Shown: piece by piece, positions 28,628-37,222 of the stretch | How the letters are laid out: each line of letters begins with the position of its first letter | Position numbering within the stretch: the first letter of the stretch is position 1 | Assembly: GCA_041656735.1 (NCBI GenBank) | Contig: JBBACY010000002.1 | Location: 152,322-216,321, forward strand | Source: Perlabentimonas sp041656735 | Lineage (GTDB): Bacteria; Bacteroidota; Bacteroidia; Bacteroidales; Tenuifilaceae | Reading direction: 5' to 3' | Length of the DNA: 64,000 nucleotides | The notes under the pieces: model-generated | What the model was told of the DNA's origin: nothing | The model's database searches: none | What the model saw: the letters and a program-made list of their open reading frames with translations, nothing else | Program-made: the position numbers and the translations under genes

Positions 28628-30661
28628 ATGGAAAATAATAAGAAAAACCCAGGGCAAGATAAAAAACCGAATCAGCAAAAGGGTAGCGGCCAGATGAACA
28701 TTGGGGGAAAGAAATTTAATGTTTACTGGATATATATAGTTATTATACTAGGCATATTAGGAATTAACTTCTTTTATGGCAGTAAGGACGCTGTTGAAAC
28801 AACGTGGAATGAAGTACAAACCAAAATGCTTTACGAGGACGATGTGAACAAATTGGTTCTGGTTAAAAACTTAGGCAAGGTTGAAGTATATCTAAAGGCT
28901 CAAAGCGTTTCAAAATACTCTGGCAAGCTGGGCGAAGACGCAAAAAACGTGAGTCAATCTGGCCCTCACTTCTACTTTACCATAGGTTCAATTGAATCGT
29001 TCGAGAGGCAACTTCAAGAAGCTCAAGTAGACAAGCCCAGTGTTGATTTATCATACGAAAATAGGCCGAACTACTTTGGAGAAGCCCTAACCTGGCTTTT
29101 GCCCATCATTTTACTAGTTGGGGTATGGCTTTTCATTTTCCGAAAAATGAGTCACGGTGCTGGCGGTGCTGGCGGTGCTGGCAACATATTTAATGTGGGC
29201 AAATCGAAAGCTCAACTTTTCGACAAAGAATCATCAACAAGCAAAATTGACTTTAAGGATGTTGCAGGACTCGAAGAGGCCAAGATTGAAATAATTGAAA
29301 TTGTAGATTTTCTTAAAAATCCAAAGAAATACACAGACCTTGGCGGTAAAATACCGAAGGGCGTTTTACTAGTTGGCCCTCCAGGAACAGGAAAAACCCT
29401 TCTGGCTAAAGCCGTTGCAGGGGAGGCAAACGTTCCTTTCTTTAGTATGTCGGGGTCAGATTTTGTTGAAATGTTTGTAGGCGTTGGCGCATCGAGAGTA
29501 CGCGACCTCTTTAAGCAAGCTAAAGAAAAAGCACCTTGCATCGTTTTTATTGATGAGATTGATGCTATTGGAAGGGCAAGGGGTAAAAACGCAAATTTCT
29601 CGTCCAACGACGAGCGCGAAAACACCCTAAATCAGCTACTTACCGAAATGGACGGTTTTGCTTCAAACCAAGGTGTAATTATACTTGCAGCAACTAACCG
29701 AGCCGATATACTTGACAGGGCACTTATGCGTGCTGGTAGATTCGACAGGCAGATACACGTTGAACTGCCCGACTACAAAGAGCGTAAAGAAATATTTGGG
29801 GTACACCTAAAGCCGCTGAAACTAGAAGAAGGCTTTGATAGCGAATTTATGGCAAAGCAAACGCCAGGATTTTCGGGTGCTGACATTGCCAATGTGTGTA
29901 ACGAAGCAGCGCTTATTGCCGCCAGACAGAGCAAACCATTTGTTGAAAAACAAGACTTTTTAGACGCCGTTGACCGAATTATTGGGGGATTGGAGAAGAA
30001 AAACAAAATTATTTCAAAAGAAGAAAGGCGCGCAATTGCTTTTCACGAATCGGGCCATGCAACTGTAAGCTGGCTGTTAGAACACGCTAGCCCATTGCTA
30101 AAAGTATCAATTATACCACGCGGAAAAGCCCTTGGAGCTGCATGGTACCTACCAGAAGAGCGCCAGCTTACCTCAACTGAACAACTTATGGACGAGATGA
30201 GTTCAGCACTAGGCGGACGAGCCGCTGAGGAACTTATTTTTAACCAAATTTCAACGGGAGCGCTTAACGACCTAGAGAAGGTGACAAAACAGGCTTACGC
30301 TATGGTTGCATACTTTGGTATGAGCAAGGGAATTAGAAATATTAGTTTTTACGACTCATCGGGGCAAAACGAGCTAGCATTTAGTAAACCCTATAGCGAA
30401 AAAACTGCCGAACTTATCGACAAAGAGGTTAAAAATATTATTGGAGAGGCTTACGACAGAGCAAAGGACATTTTAACAAAAAATAGAGAGGGGCTAACCC
30501 AGCTAGCAGAGTTACTACTTGAGCGCGAAGTGATTTTTAGCGAAGACCTAGAAGCGATTTTCGGAAAACGGAAATCACATACTCGCAGCGAAGAGTTAGT
30601 TCAGGATATTAAAGAAGAAGAGAAGAAGAAAACTGAGAAGGAAGAGAAGAAGGAGGAGTAG
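28628..30661 (+). CDS. ftsH: ATP-dependent zinc metalloprotease FtsH
   Basis: The 677-residue protein has two membrane segments (residues 34-51 and 149-167), an AAA+ domain with Walker A GPPGTGKT from residue 250, Walker B FIDEID and second region of homology ATNRADILDRALMRAGRFD, and the zinc-binding HESGH at 473-477. The C-terminus is a charged, Lys/Glu-rich tail. It degrades membrane and cytoplasmic proteins at the inner membrane. A Gly/Ala-rich stretch (GAGGAGGAG) follows the second membrane helix. Confidence 0.97.
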   Translation: MENNKKNPGQDKKPNQQKGSGQMNIGGKKFNVYWIYIVIILGILGINFFYGSKDAVETTWNEVQTKMLYEDDVNKLVLVKNLGKVEVYLKAQSVSKYSGKLGEDAKNVSQSGPHFYFTIGSIESFERQLQEAQVDKPSVDLSYENRPNYFGEALTWLLPIILLVGVWLFIFRKMSHGAGGAGGAGNIFNVGKSKAQLFDKESSTSKIDFKDVAGLEEAKIEIIEIVDFLKNPKKYTDLGGKIPKGVLLVGPPGTGKTLLAKAVAGEANVPFFSMSGSDFVEMFVGVGASRVRDLFKQAKEKAPCIVFIDEIDAIGRARGKNANFSSNDERENTLNQLLTEMDGFASNQGVIILAATNRADILDRALMRAGRFDRQIHVELPDYKERKEIFGVHLKPLKLEEGFDSEFMAKQTPGFSGADIANVCNEAALIAARQSKPFVEKQDFLDAVDRIIGGLEKKNKIISKEERRAIAFHESGHATVSWLLEHASPLLKVSIIPRGKALGAAWYLPEERQLTSTEQLMDEMSSALGGRAAEELIFNQISTGALNDLEKVTKQAYAMVAYFGMSKGIRNISFYDSSGQNELAFSKPYSEKTAELIDKEVKNIIGEAYDRAKDILTKNREGLTQLAELLLEREVIFSEDLEAIFGKRKSHTRSEELVQDIKEEEKKKTEKEEKKEE

Positions 30662-30710
30662 AAGCAAGCCATAGCTTGTAAACCCAAATAAACCACAATA
30701 AAATAAACCT

Positions 30711-30917
30711 ATGAATGATAAAGATTGGGTCCTAGTGTATTCAAACACATCACTTCAGTCAGAAATTGTAAAGCAAATGCTCAACAGTTTCGGTATTGAA
30801 GCAGTTGTGCTAGACAAACAAGACTCGTCGTACCCAGTAATTGGTGATGCCGAGGTTTACGTAAACAAAGAGAATAAGGAAAAAGCCCTAAAACACATTG
30901 AAGAGTTAAAAGATTGA
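30711..30917 (+). CDS. DUF2007 domain small protein
   Basis: This 68-residue protein fits the DUF2007 family (putative signal-transducing proteins): WVLVYSNTSLQSEIVKQMLNSFGIEAVVLDKQDS, followed by a strand with YVNKENKEKALKHIEE. The function is not known. Its TGA stop overlaps the TTG start of cdsA in TTGA, so the two genes are likely translationally coupled. Confidence 0.87.
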   Translation: MNDKDWVLVYSNTSLQSEIVKQMLNSFGIEAVVLDKQDSSYPVIGDAEVYVNKENKEKALKHIEELKD

Positions 30918-31741
30918 ACCCATTTGTAAAAAGAACCATAAGCGGTATCCTTTTCGTGACACTTATAGTGGGCGCCATTATACTAGGGCGATACAGTTTC
31001 CTTCTGGTTTTTTTGGCGCTAATGGAACTCACTCTCTATGAGTTTTATCGATTAACACTAAAGGCCAGAGTTAAGCCACAGTATCTTTATGGATTAGTGC
31101 TAGGGGCAGTACTTTTTATAGGCAACTATTTATTTGCAGTTGGAATTATTGGCAACTATATATTTTTAGGCTTCATACCGCTTGTCACAAGCATTTTCAT
31201 TATAGAACTTTACCGAAACCGCCAGAGAGCAATACACAATATTGCGTTTACGGTACTGGGGCTTTTGTACGTTGCCATCCCATTTTCACTGCTTAACTAC
31301 TTCACCCTCAGTCACTCTCCGCTACAAATAGGTTACAATACAAATATACTACTGGGTTTTTTTATTTTACTCTGGGCCAACGATTCGGGTGCATATGCGG
31401 TTGGTTTAAGCATTGGAAAGAACAAGCTGTTCCCACGAATCTCGCCAAAAAAATCATGGGAAGGACTAATAGGAGGGATATTTACCACAATTCTTGCGGC
31501 GTGGGTATTGTCGTTATTCTTTTATGAAATTTCTCTGTATAATTGGGTTGCCATTGGTATTATAACCTCAACAATGGGTGTATTTGGCGACCTTGTAGAA
31601 TCAATGTTCAAAAGGGCAGTGAATGTTAAAGATTCTGGCAAAATTATTCCAGGTCACGGAGGAATGCTCGATAGATTTGATTCGGTACTACTATCGGCTC
31701 CAATTGTTTTTGTATATTTGGAACTTATGATGTTAATTTAG
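30914..31741 (+). CDS. cdsA: Phosphatidate cytidylyltransferase
   Basis: This 275-residue membrane protein has about eight membrane segments and the full CdsA signature, with SMFKRAVNVKDSGK followed by IPGHGGMLDRFD near the C-terminus (metal-binding Asp pair). It makes CDP-diacylglycerol from phosphatidate and CTP. The start is a TTG: the family N-terminus (NPFVKRTISGI) begins directly there and no ATG fits. It overlaps the DUF2007 stop codon. Confidence 0.95.
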   Translation: MNPFVKRTISGILFVTLIVGAIILGRYSFLLVFLALMELTLYEFYRLTLKARVKPQYLYGLVLGAVLFIGNYLFAVGIIGNYIFLGFIPLVTSIFIIELYRNRQRAIHNIAFTVLGLLYVAIPFSLLNYFTLSHSPLQIGYNTNILLGFFILLWANDSGAYAVGLSIGKNKLFPRISPKKSWEGLIGGIFTTILAAWVLSLFFYEISLYNWVAIGIITSTMGVFGDLVESMFKRAVNVKDSGKIIPGHGGMLDRFDSVLLSAPIVFVYLELMMLI

Positions 31742-31777
31742 CTACCAAAGACCAGGTTAACACCTAACTCAAAAAAA

Positions 31778-32434
31778 ATGCGCATCCATAAAGAGGGAAC
31801 AAAAATACTAATTGTAATTTTAGCTGTACTACTGGCAATTTGCTGCCTAAGCTGGTTTATGCTTGGCATAGTTGGTTTTACAATTACCCTAATAATTGCT
31901 CTAATTTTCTACATTATTGTTTTGCGCTTCTTTAGAGTGCCTGAACGCTTAAAGGAAACGGATGATAAGAGGGTATTCGCTCCATGCGATGGCAAGGTTG
32001 TGGTTATTGAAGAGGTTGACGAAAGCGAGTTTTTAAACACCCGCTGCATTCAAATCTCAATATTTATGTCGATTTGGAATGTTCACATAAACTGGAACCC
32101 CATAGGGGGTAAAGTAGTATACACAAAATATCATCCTGGTAAATTTCTTGTAGCTTGGGAACCAAAATCATCAGTTTTAAACGAGCGCACCTCAATAGCC
32201 ATTGAACGTCCCGATGGAGTGAAGGTACTATTTAGGCAAATAGCGGGCTATATGGCACGCAGAATAGTTTGCTATAGTAAAGTAGGTGATGAGGCTAAAC
32301 AAAACCACGAAATGGGTTTCATTAAATTCGGCTCAAGGGTTGATGTGTTTATCCCTTTAAATTCGGCTGTAAAGGTTGAACTTAACCAAAAAGTTGTAGG
32401 AACGCAAACTACGCTAGCCGTTATACCCGATTAG
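31778..32434 (+). CDS. psd: Phosphatidylserine decarboxylase, short (archaeal-type) form
   Basis: This 218-residue protein has two N-terminal membrane segments and a catalytic domain with VFAPCDGKVV, MSIWNVHINWNP (catalytic His) and GFIKFGSRVDV, whose Gly-Ser pair (near residues 186-187) is the self-cleavage site that makes the pyruvoyl group. It makes phosphatidylethanolamine from phosphatidylserine and fits with the preceding cdsA, 36 bases upstream. Confidence 0.93.
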   Translation: MRIHKEGTKILIVILAVLLAICCLSWFMLGIVGFTITLIIALIFYIIVLRFFRVPERLKETDDKRVFAPCDGKVVVIEEVDESEFLNTRCIQISIFMSIWNVHINWNPIGGKVVYTKYHPGKFLVAWEPKSSVLNERTSIAIERPDGVKVLFRQIAGYMARRIVCYSKVGDEAKQNHEMGFIKFGSRVDVFIPLNSAVKVELNQKVVGTQTTLAVIPD

Positions 32435-32436
32435 GC

Positions 32437-32946
32437 TTACTGCTTACTACCAGTAAATATAATTTTAGAAAGTTTTCCCTTACCATCAAAATAAAAGTTA
32501 AACGTTCTGTTAATGTCAGGATACTTAAGAACTACGGTATCATTCGCCACAGCAGGAAGATTGGTGAACGATTGAAAGAATTCTTGCCGAGTTATACCCT
32601 GTCTAATTCCATTTGAAAGAACTATTTCGGGATTCCGTATTACCCCACCCAAAACAAACTCTTGATTAAATCGAGTTTTATACACGTTAATTTTCGACTT
32701 TTTATAGGTGAAATTGTATATTGTATCGGCCGAGTGGTTGGCTCGAGCGCTCTTTTTTAGAAGTTTTTGCATCTTTGTAGCCTGAGGTAAATTCTCTCTA
32801 AACGCTTCTATTGACTCATTATGCCCAAACGGATTTTTTAGTAATGCATTTACCTCAACCGGAGTAAGGTTAACAATCACAGGTTTTGTAAGAACAGCAC
32901 AACCTACAAATCCGAAAAATAGAATACAACCAATAATTTTTCTCAT
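32437..32946 (-). CDS. Hypothetical lipoprotein
   Basis: This 169-residue protein has a lipoprotein signal (lipobox FVGC, Cys16). The mature part is basic and beta-rich with no domain that I recognise. It is convergent with psd, the stop codons being two bases apart. The length and consistent codon use support a real gene. Confidence 0.72.
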   Translation of the reverse strand: MRKIIGCILFFGFVGCAVLTKPVIVNLTPVEVNALLKNPFGHNESIEAFRENLPQATKMQKLLKKSARANHSADTIYNFTYKKSKINVYKTRFNQEFVLGGVIRNPEIVLSNGIRQGITRQEFFQSFTNLPAVANDTVVLKYPDINRTFNFYFDGKGKLSKIIFTGSKQ

Positions 32947-33188
32947 AACATAGAGTTAAGTTAAGCAATATTACAAAAAATATTCCAAGTCATTGTTAAT
33001 TCTGCAAGAACTCTAGTTTAAACCAACCAATTAAAATTGAAAAATTAGGCGAATAACACTCTTCATATAACCTTAGTCGAAATGAAATTACAATTTAACT
33101 AACGGGCAGTAAACGCTGTACAGCACGATTAGTTTACGTGATAAACCCCTAATCATCAATACCAGCTTATTTATTCCAAAAAATAATC

Positions 33189-33219
33189 ATTGCATTTCAC
33201 TCAAATTTTGATAGCTTTG
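33189..33219 (+). promoter_or_regulatory. Promoter of the purS gene
   Basis: ATTG at 33189-33192 (one base off TTTG) and TAGCTTTG at 33212-33219 are separated by 19 bases. The expected start site is close to the purS start codon, so the leader is very short. Confidence 0.6.
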
Positions 33220-33234
33220 CGTGCATAATTAATA

Positions 33235-33495
33235 ATGACAACCATGAAATTTATTGCAGAAATAAACGTAATGCCGCTAAAAGCGCTACTTGATCCACAG
33301 GGAAAAGCTGTTGGAATGGTAATACAAAACACTGGCTATGCTGCGGTTTCAAATGTTCGAATTGGGAAACACATTACCCTAGAGATTGAAGCCCCAACCA
33401 AAGAAGCTGCCATGGAACGGGTTAATGAAATTTGCTCGAAAATTCTTTCGAACCCAACTATGGAAGGGTACGAGTACAAAATAACTGAGGCATAG
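33235..33495 (+). CDS. purS: Phosphoribosylformylglycinamidine synthase subunit PurS
   Basis: The 86-residue protein matches PurS: FIAEINVMPLKALLDPQGKAV, then VRIGKHITLEIEAPTKEAAMERVNEIC. PurS joins PurQ and small PurL to form FGAM synthase in purine synthesis. Neither purQ nor purL is adjacent. An internal ATG at 33244 would give 83 residues and a longer leader after the promoter, and may be the true start. Confidence 0.9.
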   Translation: MTTMKFIAEINVMPLKALLDPQGKAVGMVIQNTGYAAVSNVRIGKHITLEIEAPTKEAAMERVNEICSKILSNPTMEGYEYKITEA

Positions 33496-33503
33496 GGTAA
33501 CTA

Positions 33504-34598
33504 TTACCCCATTTTTTCGCCAGGTGATATTATTTGGGCCTGCTTACGGACAGATTCTTTATGAACTAGCCTAAGCAGGTCTTTTACGTACTCGCTACTA
33601 AGTCCTAATTTTTCGGCAAATTCAATCCGCATTTCAATCATTTCTTCCCAGCGTCGAAGTTGCATTATAGCCACGTTATTACTTAATTTATACTCCGCTA
33701 TATGGTTAACAACATCCATACGCTGCGCAAGGAGTTCGAGAATTTGCAGATCGAGCGAATCAGTCTTCTCTCGTAACGACTCCAAAATATCAACCGACTC
33801 AAACTGTCCGGGAATAATTTTGCGATACGACAGGTTACTAAGGATTCGGTCTAGCTCGCTGGGCGTAACTTGCTGTTTGGCATCACTTAACGCTTCCGAT
33901 GGTTTTACGTGCGACTCAATCATTAGCCCATCCATAGCGAGGTCGAGGGCTTTTTGTGATACATCCTGAATAAGGTCAGGTTTTCCGGATATGTGACTGG
34001 GGTCGCAAATAATTGGTAGGTTAGGCATCATCGATTTTAAATCGATGGGTATTTCCCACTTGGGCAGGTTACGGTATGTTGACTTCTGAAAAGGCGAGAA
34101 TCCTCGATGAATAGCACCCAACCGTTGCACCCCCGCTTTAGCAAAACGCTCTATTGTACCAATCCATAGGTCAAGGTCGGGGTGTATTGGGTTTTTAACA
34201 AGTACAGGCTTATCTATACCTGCCATAGCCGTTGCTAGCTCGTCAACCGAAAAAGGGTTTGACGAGGTTCTGGCTCCCACCCAAAACATATCAATGCCGT
34301 ACTTCATTGCCAACTCAAGATGCTGAGGGGTTGCAACCTCAACAGCAAGTAGCAAGCCTGTTTCTTGCTTTGCCTCAGCTAACCACTCGAGTGCTCGTTC
34401 GCCAGCACCCTGGAAATTCCCTGGCCGCGAACGTGGTTTCCAAGCACCAGCACGAAATACGTCAACCTTTCCCAAATCAGCCAACAACCTTGCTGTGTTA
34501 AGAACCTGCTCGCGAGATTCGGCGCTACAAGGGCCAGCTATAATTAGCGGCCGATTTTCTACACCTTTAAACCATTGGGAGATGGGAATGATACTCAT
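33504..34598 (-). CDS. Bifunctional DAHP synthase / chorismate mutase
   Basis: This 364-residue protein has an N-terminal KDO8P-type DAHP synthase domain (IIAGPCSAES, FRAGAWKPRSRPGNFQG, CDPSHISGKPDLI) and a C-terminal type II chorismate mutase (LREKTDSLDLQILELLAQRM to the end, about residues 275-364). It starts the shikimate pathway and directs chorismate to prephenate. The fusion is typical of Bacteroidota. ATG at 34598 is chosen; TTG at 34619 is possible. Confidence 0.93.
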   Translation of the reverse strand: MSIIPISQWFKGVENRPLIIAGPCSAESREQVLNTARLLADLGKVDVFRAGAWKPRSRPGNFQGAGERALEWLAEAKQETGLLLAVEVATPQHLELAMKYGIDMFWVGARTSSNPFSVDELATAMAGIDKPVLVKNPIHPDLDLWIGTIERFAKAGVQRLGAIHRGFSPFQKSTYRNLPKWEIPIDLKSMMPNLPIICDPSHISGKPDLIQDVSQKALDLAMDGLMIESHVKPSEALSDAKQQVTPSELDRILSNLSYRKIIPGQFESVDILESLREKTDSLDLQILELLAQRMDVVNHIAEYKLSNNVAIMQLRRWEEMIEMRIEFAEKLGLSSEYVKDLLRLVHKESVRKQAQIISPGEKMG

Positions 34599-34755
34599 CC
34601 TGCTATTTATTTTTTGCAAAGTTAGCTATTTGAGAAGTAAACACAAGCATACAAATTTTGTTGCGCTTTTTTTTAGAGTTTTGCCGCAACAATAGCATAA
34701 AACCAATCGGCTAAGTACAGCATAAATATGTATATTTACCACAAACTACTTACTA

Positions 34756-37137
34756 ATGTCAAGGTTTTTAGAAATACTAGAACGAGTAAATAAACTTGCA
34801 TCGGGCAAAAAAATAATCCTTGCTATTTGCTCACTTATCGTAACGTTAACACTACTATTCTTCTGCATAAAAAAACCTTATTTCGATGCGCCTACTAGCA
34901 CCGTAATTTTAGCAAACGATGGGTCGCTGCTTGCTGCATCGGTAGCATCAGACCAACAGTATCGTTTTCCTCAAAGCGACACAATACCCCATAAATATTT
35001 AAGTTGCTTAATTGAGTTTGAAGATAGATATTTTTACTTACACCCTGGAGTAAACCCAGTTTCAATAGCAAGAGCAGCCTATCGTAATATCAAAGCAAAA
35101 CGAATTGTACAAGGCGGCAGCACCATAACGCAGCAAGTAGTTAGGTTATATAGGAAGGGTAAAAAACGGACCATTTCTGAAAAATTTATCGAGGCCGTTT
35201 TAGCCATTAGGCTTGAATCGGGGAAATCAAAAAATGAAATACTCTGGATGTATGCAGCAAACGCCCCCTTTGGTGGAAATGTTGTGGGGCTCGATGCCGC
35301 ATCCTGGCGATACTATGGCCGCAAGGCACAGGAACTCAGCTGGGCTGAGTCGGCAGCACTGGCAGTACTGCCAAATGCCCCTGCAATGGTGCATCCGGGC
35401 CGAAACACCACTGCGCTACTAACAAAACGGAATAGGTTACTGAAAAAACTACACCACAAAGGCCAGATGGATTCCCTAACATACCAACTAGCGCTTCAGG
35501 AACCGCTACCCAGCGAGCCAAAACCGCTACCCCAGCTAACCCCACACCTGCTTGTAAGAGCGTCAAAGGACGGCTTTGAGGGTAAAATGGTTAAAACTAC
35601 AATAAACAAAAACCTACAACAAAATGTGGTTGAAATAGTTAACCAACACTACAAACGGCTTTCGGGAAATCAAATACACAACGCTGCAGTGCTAATACTG
35701 GATGTAAAAACCAATAGCACAGCCGCATATGTAGGCAATACGCAGAGCAATCAGTTTGGTAGTAAGGTTGATATAATTACCTCTGCCCGTAGCACTGGAA
35801 GTATCCTAAAACCCTTGCTTTATGCTGCTATGCTAACCAATGGGACAATACTTCCGAATACCTTAATACCCGATATCCCTACACAAATTGGAGGCTACTC
35901 GCCTAAAAATTTTAATCCGGGATACGATGGTGCAGTACCCGCTTCACGCGCCATAGCCCGCTCGCTTAATGTGCCAGCGGTTAGAATGTTGCAGCAGTTC
36001 GGGGTTGAAAAGTTTCTATTTACTCTTCAGAAATTGGGCTTTACAACTATTAATCGCTCGGCCAACGACTACGGTCTCTCATTAATACTCGGCGGAGCCG
36101 AAGCCTCCCTTTGGGATTTGGCCAGTGTTTACGCAGGTATGGCTCGCACCCTAAACAATTACAGGCGCAACCAAAGTCGTTATGCCAACAACAACTATAC
36201 TAAACCACACTATACAGAATTTGAAGAAATAATTTTGGATACAAGTCTAGTAGAACACTCGGTTTTGAGCGCCTCTTCGGTTTACTTCTGTTTTGAAGCT
36301 ATGAAAAAGGTGGCGCGCCCCGATGAGCTAACGGGATGGGAGTATTTTACCTCGTCGCGAGCAGTAGCTTGGAAAACAGGAACAAGCTACGGACACCGAG
36401 ATGCTTGGGCAATAGGTGCAAATACAGAATATGTAGTTGCCGTATGGGTTGGCAATGCTAGCGGTGAAGGGCGGCCAAAACTTACTGGAGTTACAGCTGC
36501 TGCGCCCATAATGTTCGATGTATTTGCGCTACTACCCCCATCACAATGGTTTGAGCGCCCAATAGACGATATGGTAAAAGTGCCAATTTGTCGCCATAGC
36601 GGTCATAGGGCATCTGCAATATGCACGCCTGTTGACTCGGTTTGGATACCAATGAAAGGAGTTGAAACCGAAGCCTGCCCATACCATCAGATTGTTCATT
36701 TAAACAAACAGAAAACCAAACGAGTAACCGACAAGTACGTTAGCATTAACGAAATGGTTACCCAATCGTGGTTTGTACTTCCGCCAGCAATGGAATGGTA
36801 TTACAAAAGCAAAAATTCGTTTTATAAAACCCTCCCACCCTACCCTGCTGGGTTCGAACCCGATAGAGAGTCGAGCCCGATGGCATTGCTATACCCCCGA
36901 ATAGAAAATGCAACGCTTACAATTCCGCGCGATTTTAGGGGAGAACCAACCGAAGCTATCTTCGAAATTGCTCACAGGCGCGAAAACGCTATAATATATT
37001 GGCACCTAAACGAAACATTTATTGGCCAAACCAACTCTTTTCATAAAATGGCTTTACAGCCTAACAAAGGATTTCACAACCTTACGCTGGTTGATGATTT
37101 GGGAAACACACAGAAAATAAGTTTTAGAGTTGAGTAA
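34756..37137 (+). CDS. pbpC: Penicillin-binding protein 1C
   Basis: The 793-residue protein has an N-terminal membrane anchor (residues 19-42), a glycosyltransferase-51 domain (IEFEDRYFYLHPGV with the catalytic Glu, then QGGSTITQQVVRL), a transpeptidase domain with STGSILKP (catalytic Ser in SxxK) and WKTGTSYG (KTG), and a C-terminal BiPBP_C beta domain. It is a peptidoglycan synthase that acts in the periplasm. It is followed 85 bases later by a bacterial alpha-2-macroglobulin, the classic pairing for PBP1C. Confidence 0.94.
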   Translation: MSRFLEILERVNKLASGKKIILAICSLIVTLTLLFFCIKKPYFDAPTSTVILANDGSLLAASVASDQQYRFPQSDTIPHKYLSCLIEFEDRYFYLHPGVNPVSIARAAYRNIKAKRIVQGGSTITQQVVRLYRKGKKRTISEKFIEAVLAIRLESGKSKNEILWMYAANAPFGGNVVGLDAASWRYYGRKAQELSWAESAALAVLPNAPAMVHPGRNTTALLTKRNRLLKKLHHKGQMDSLTYQLALQEPLPSEPKPLPQLTPHLLVRASKDGFEGKMVKTTINKNLQQNVVEIVNQHYKRLSGNQIHNAAVLILDVKTNSTAAYVGNTQSNQFGSKVDIITSARSTGSILKPLLYAAMLTNGTILPNTLIPDIPTQIGGYSPKNFNPGYDGAVPASRAIARSLNVPAVRMLQQFGVEKFLFTLQKLGFTTINRSANDYGLSLILGGAEASLWDLASVYAGMARTLNNYRRNQSRYANNNYTKPHYTEFEEIILDTSLVEHSVLSASSVYFCFEAMKKVARPDELTGWEYFTSSRAVAWKTGTSYGHRDAWAIGANTEYVVAVWVGNASGEGRPKLTGVTAAAPIMFDVFALLPPSQWFERPIDDMVKVPICRHSGHRASAICTPVDSVWIPMKGVETEACPYHQIVHLNKQKTKRVTDKYVSINEMVTQSWFVLPPAMEWYYKSKNSFYKTLPPYPAGFEPDRESSPMALLYPRIENATLTIPRDFRGEPTEAIFEIAHRRENAIIYWHLNETFIGQTNSFHKMALQPNKGFHNLTLVDDLGNTQKISFRVE

Positions 37138-37222
37138 AACGTTTACAACCTTTAATCACATCATTATTATTCATACCTTTAATACCCTATTTGCAATTAA
37201 TTATCAACTAAAGAATTTCGTT

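Noticed and set aside
37130..37222. Earlier start of the A2M protein
   Set aside because: The upstream 31 residues overlap pbpC and place the lipoprotein signal in the middle of the sequence; the ATG at 37223 begins the signal peptide.
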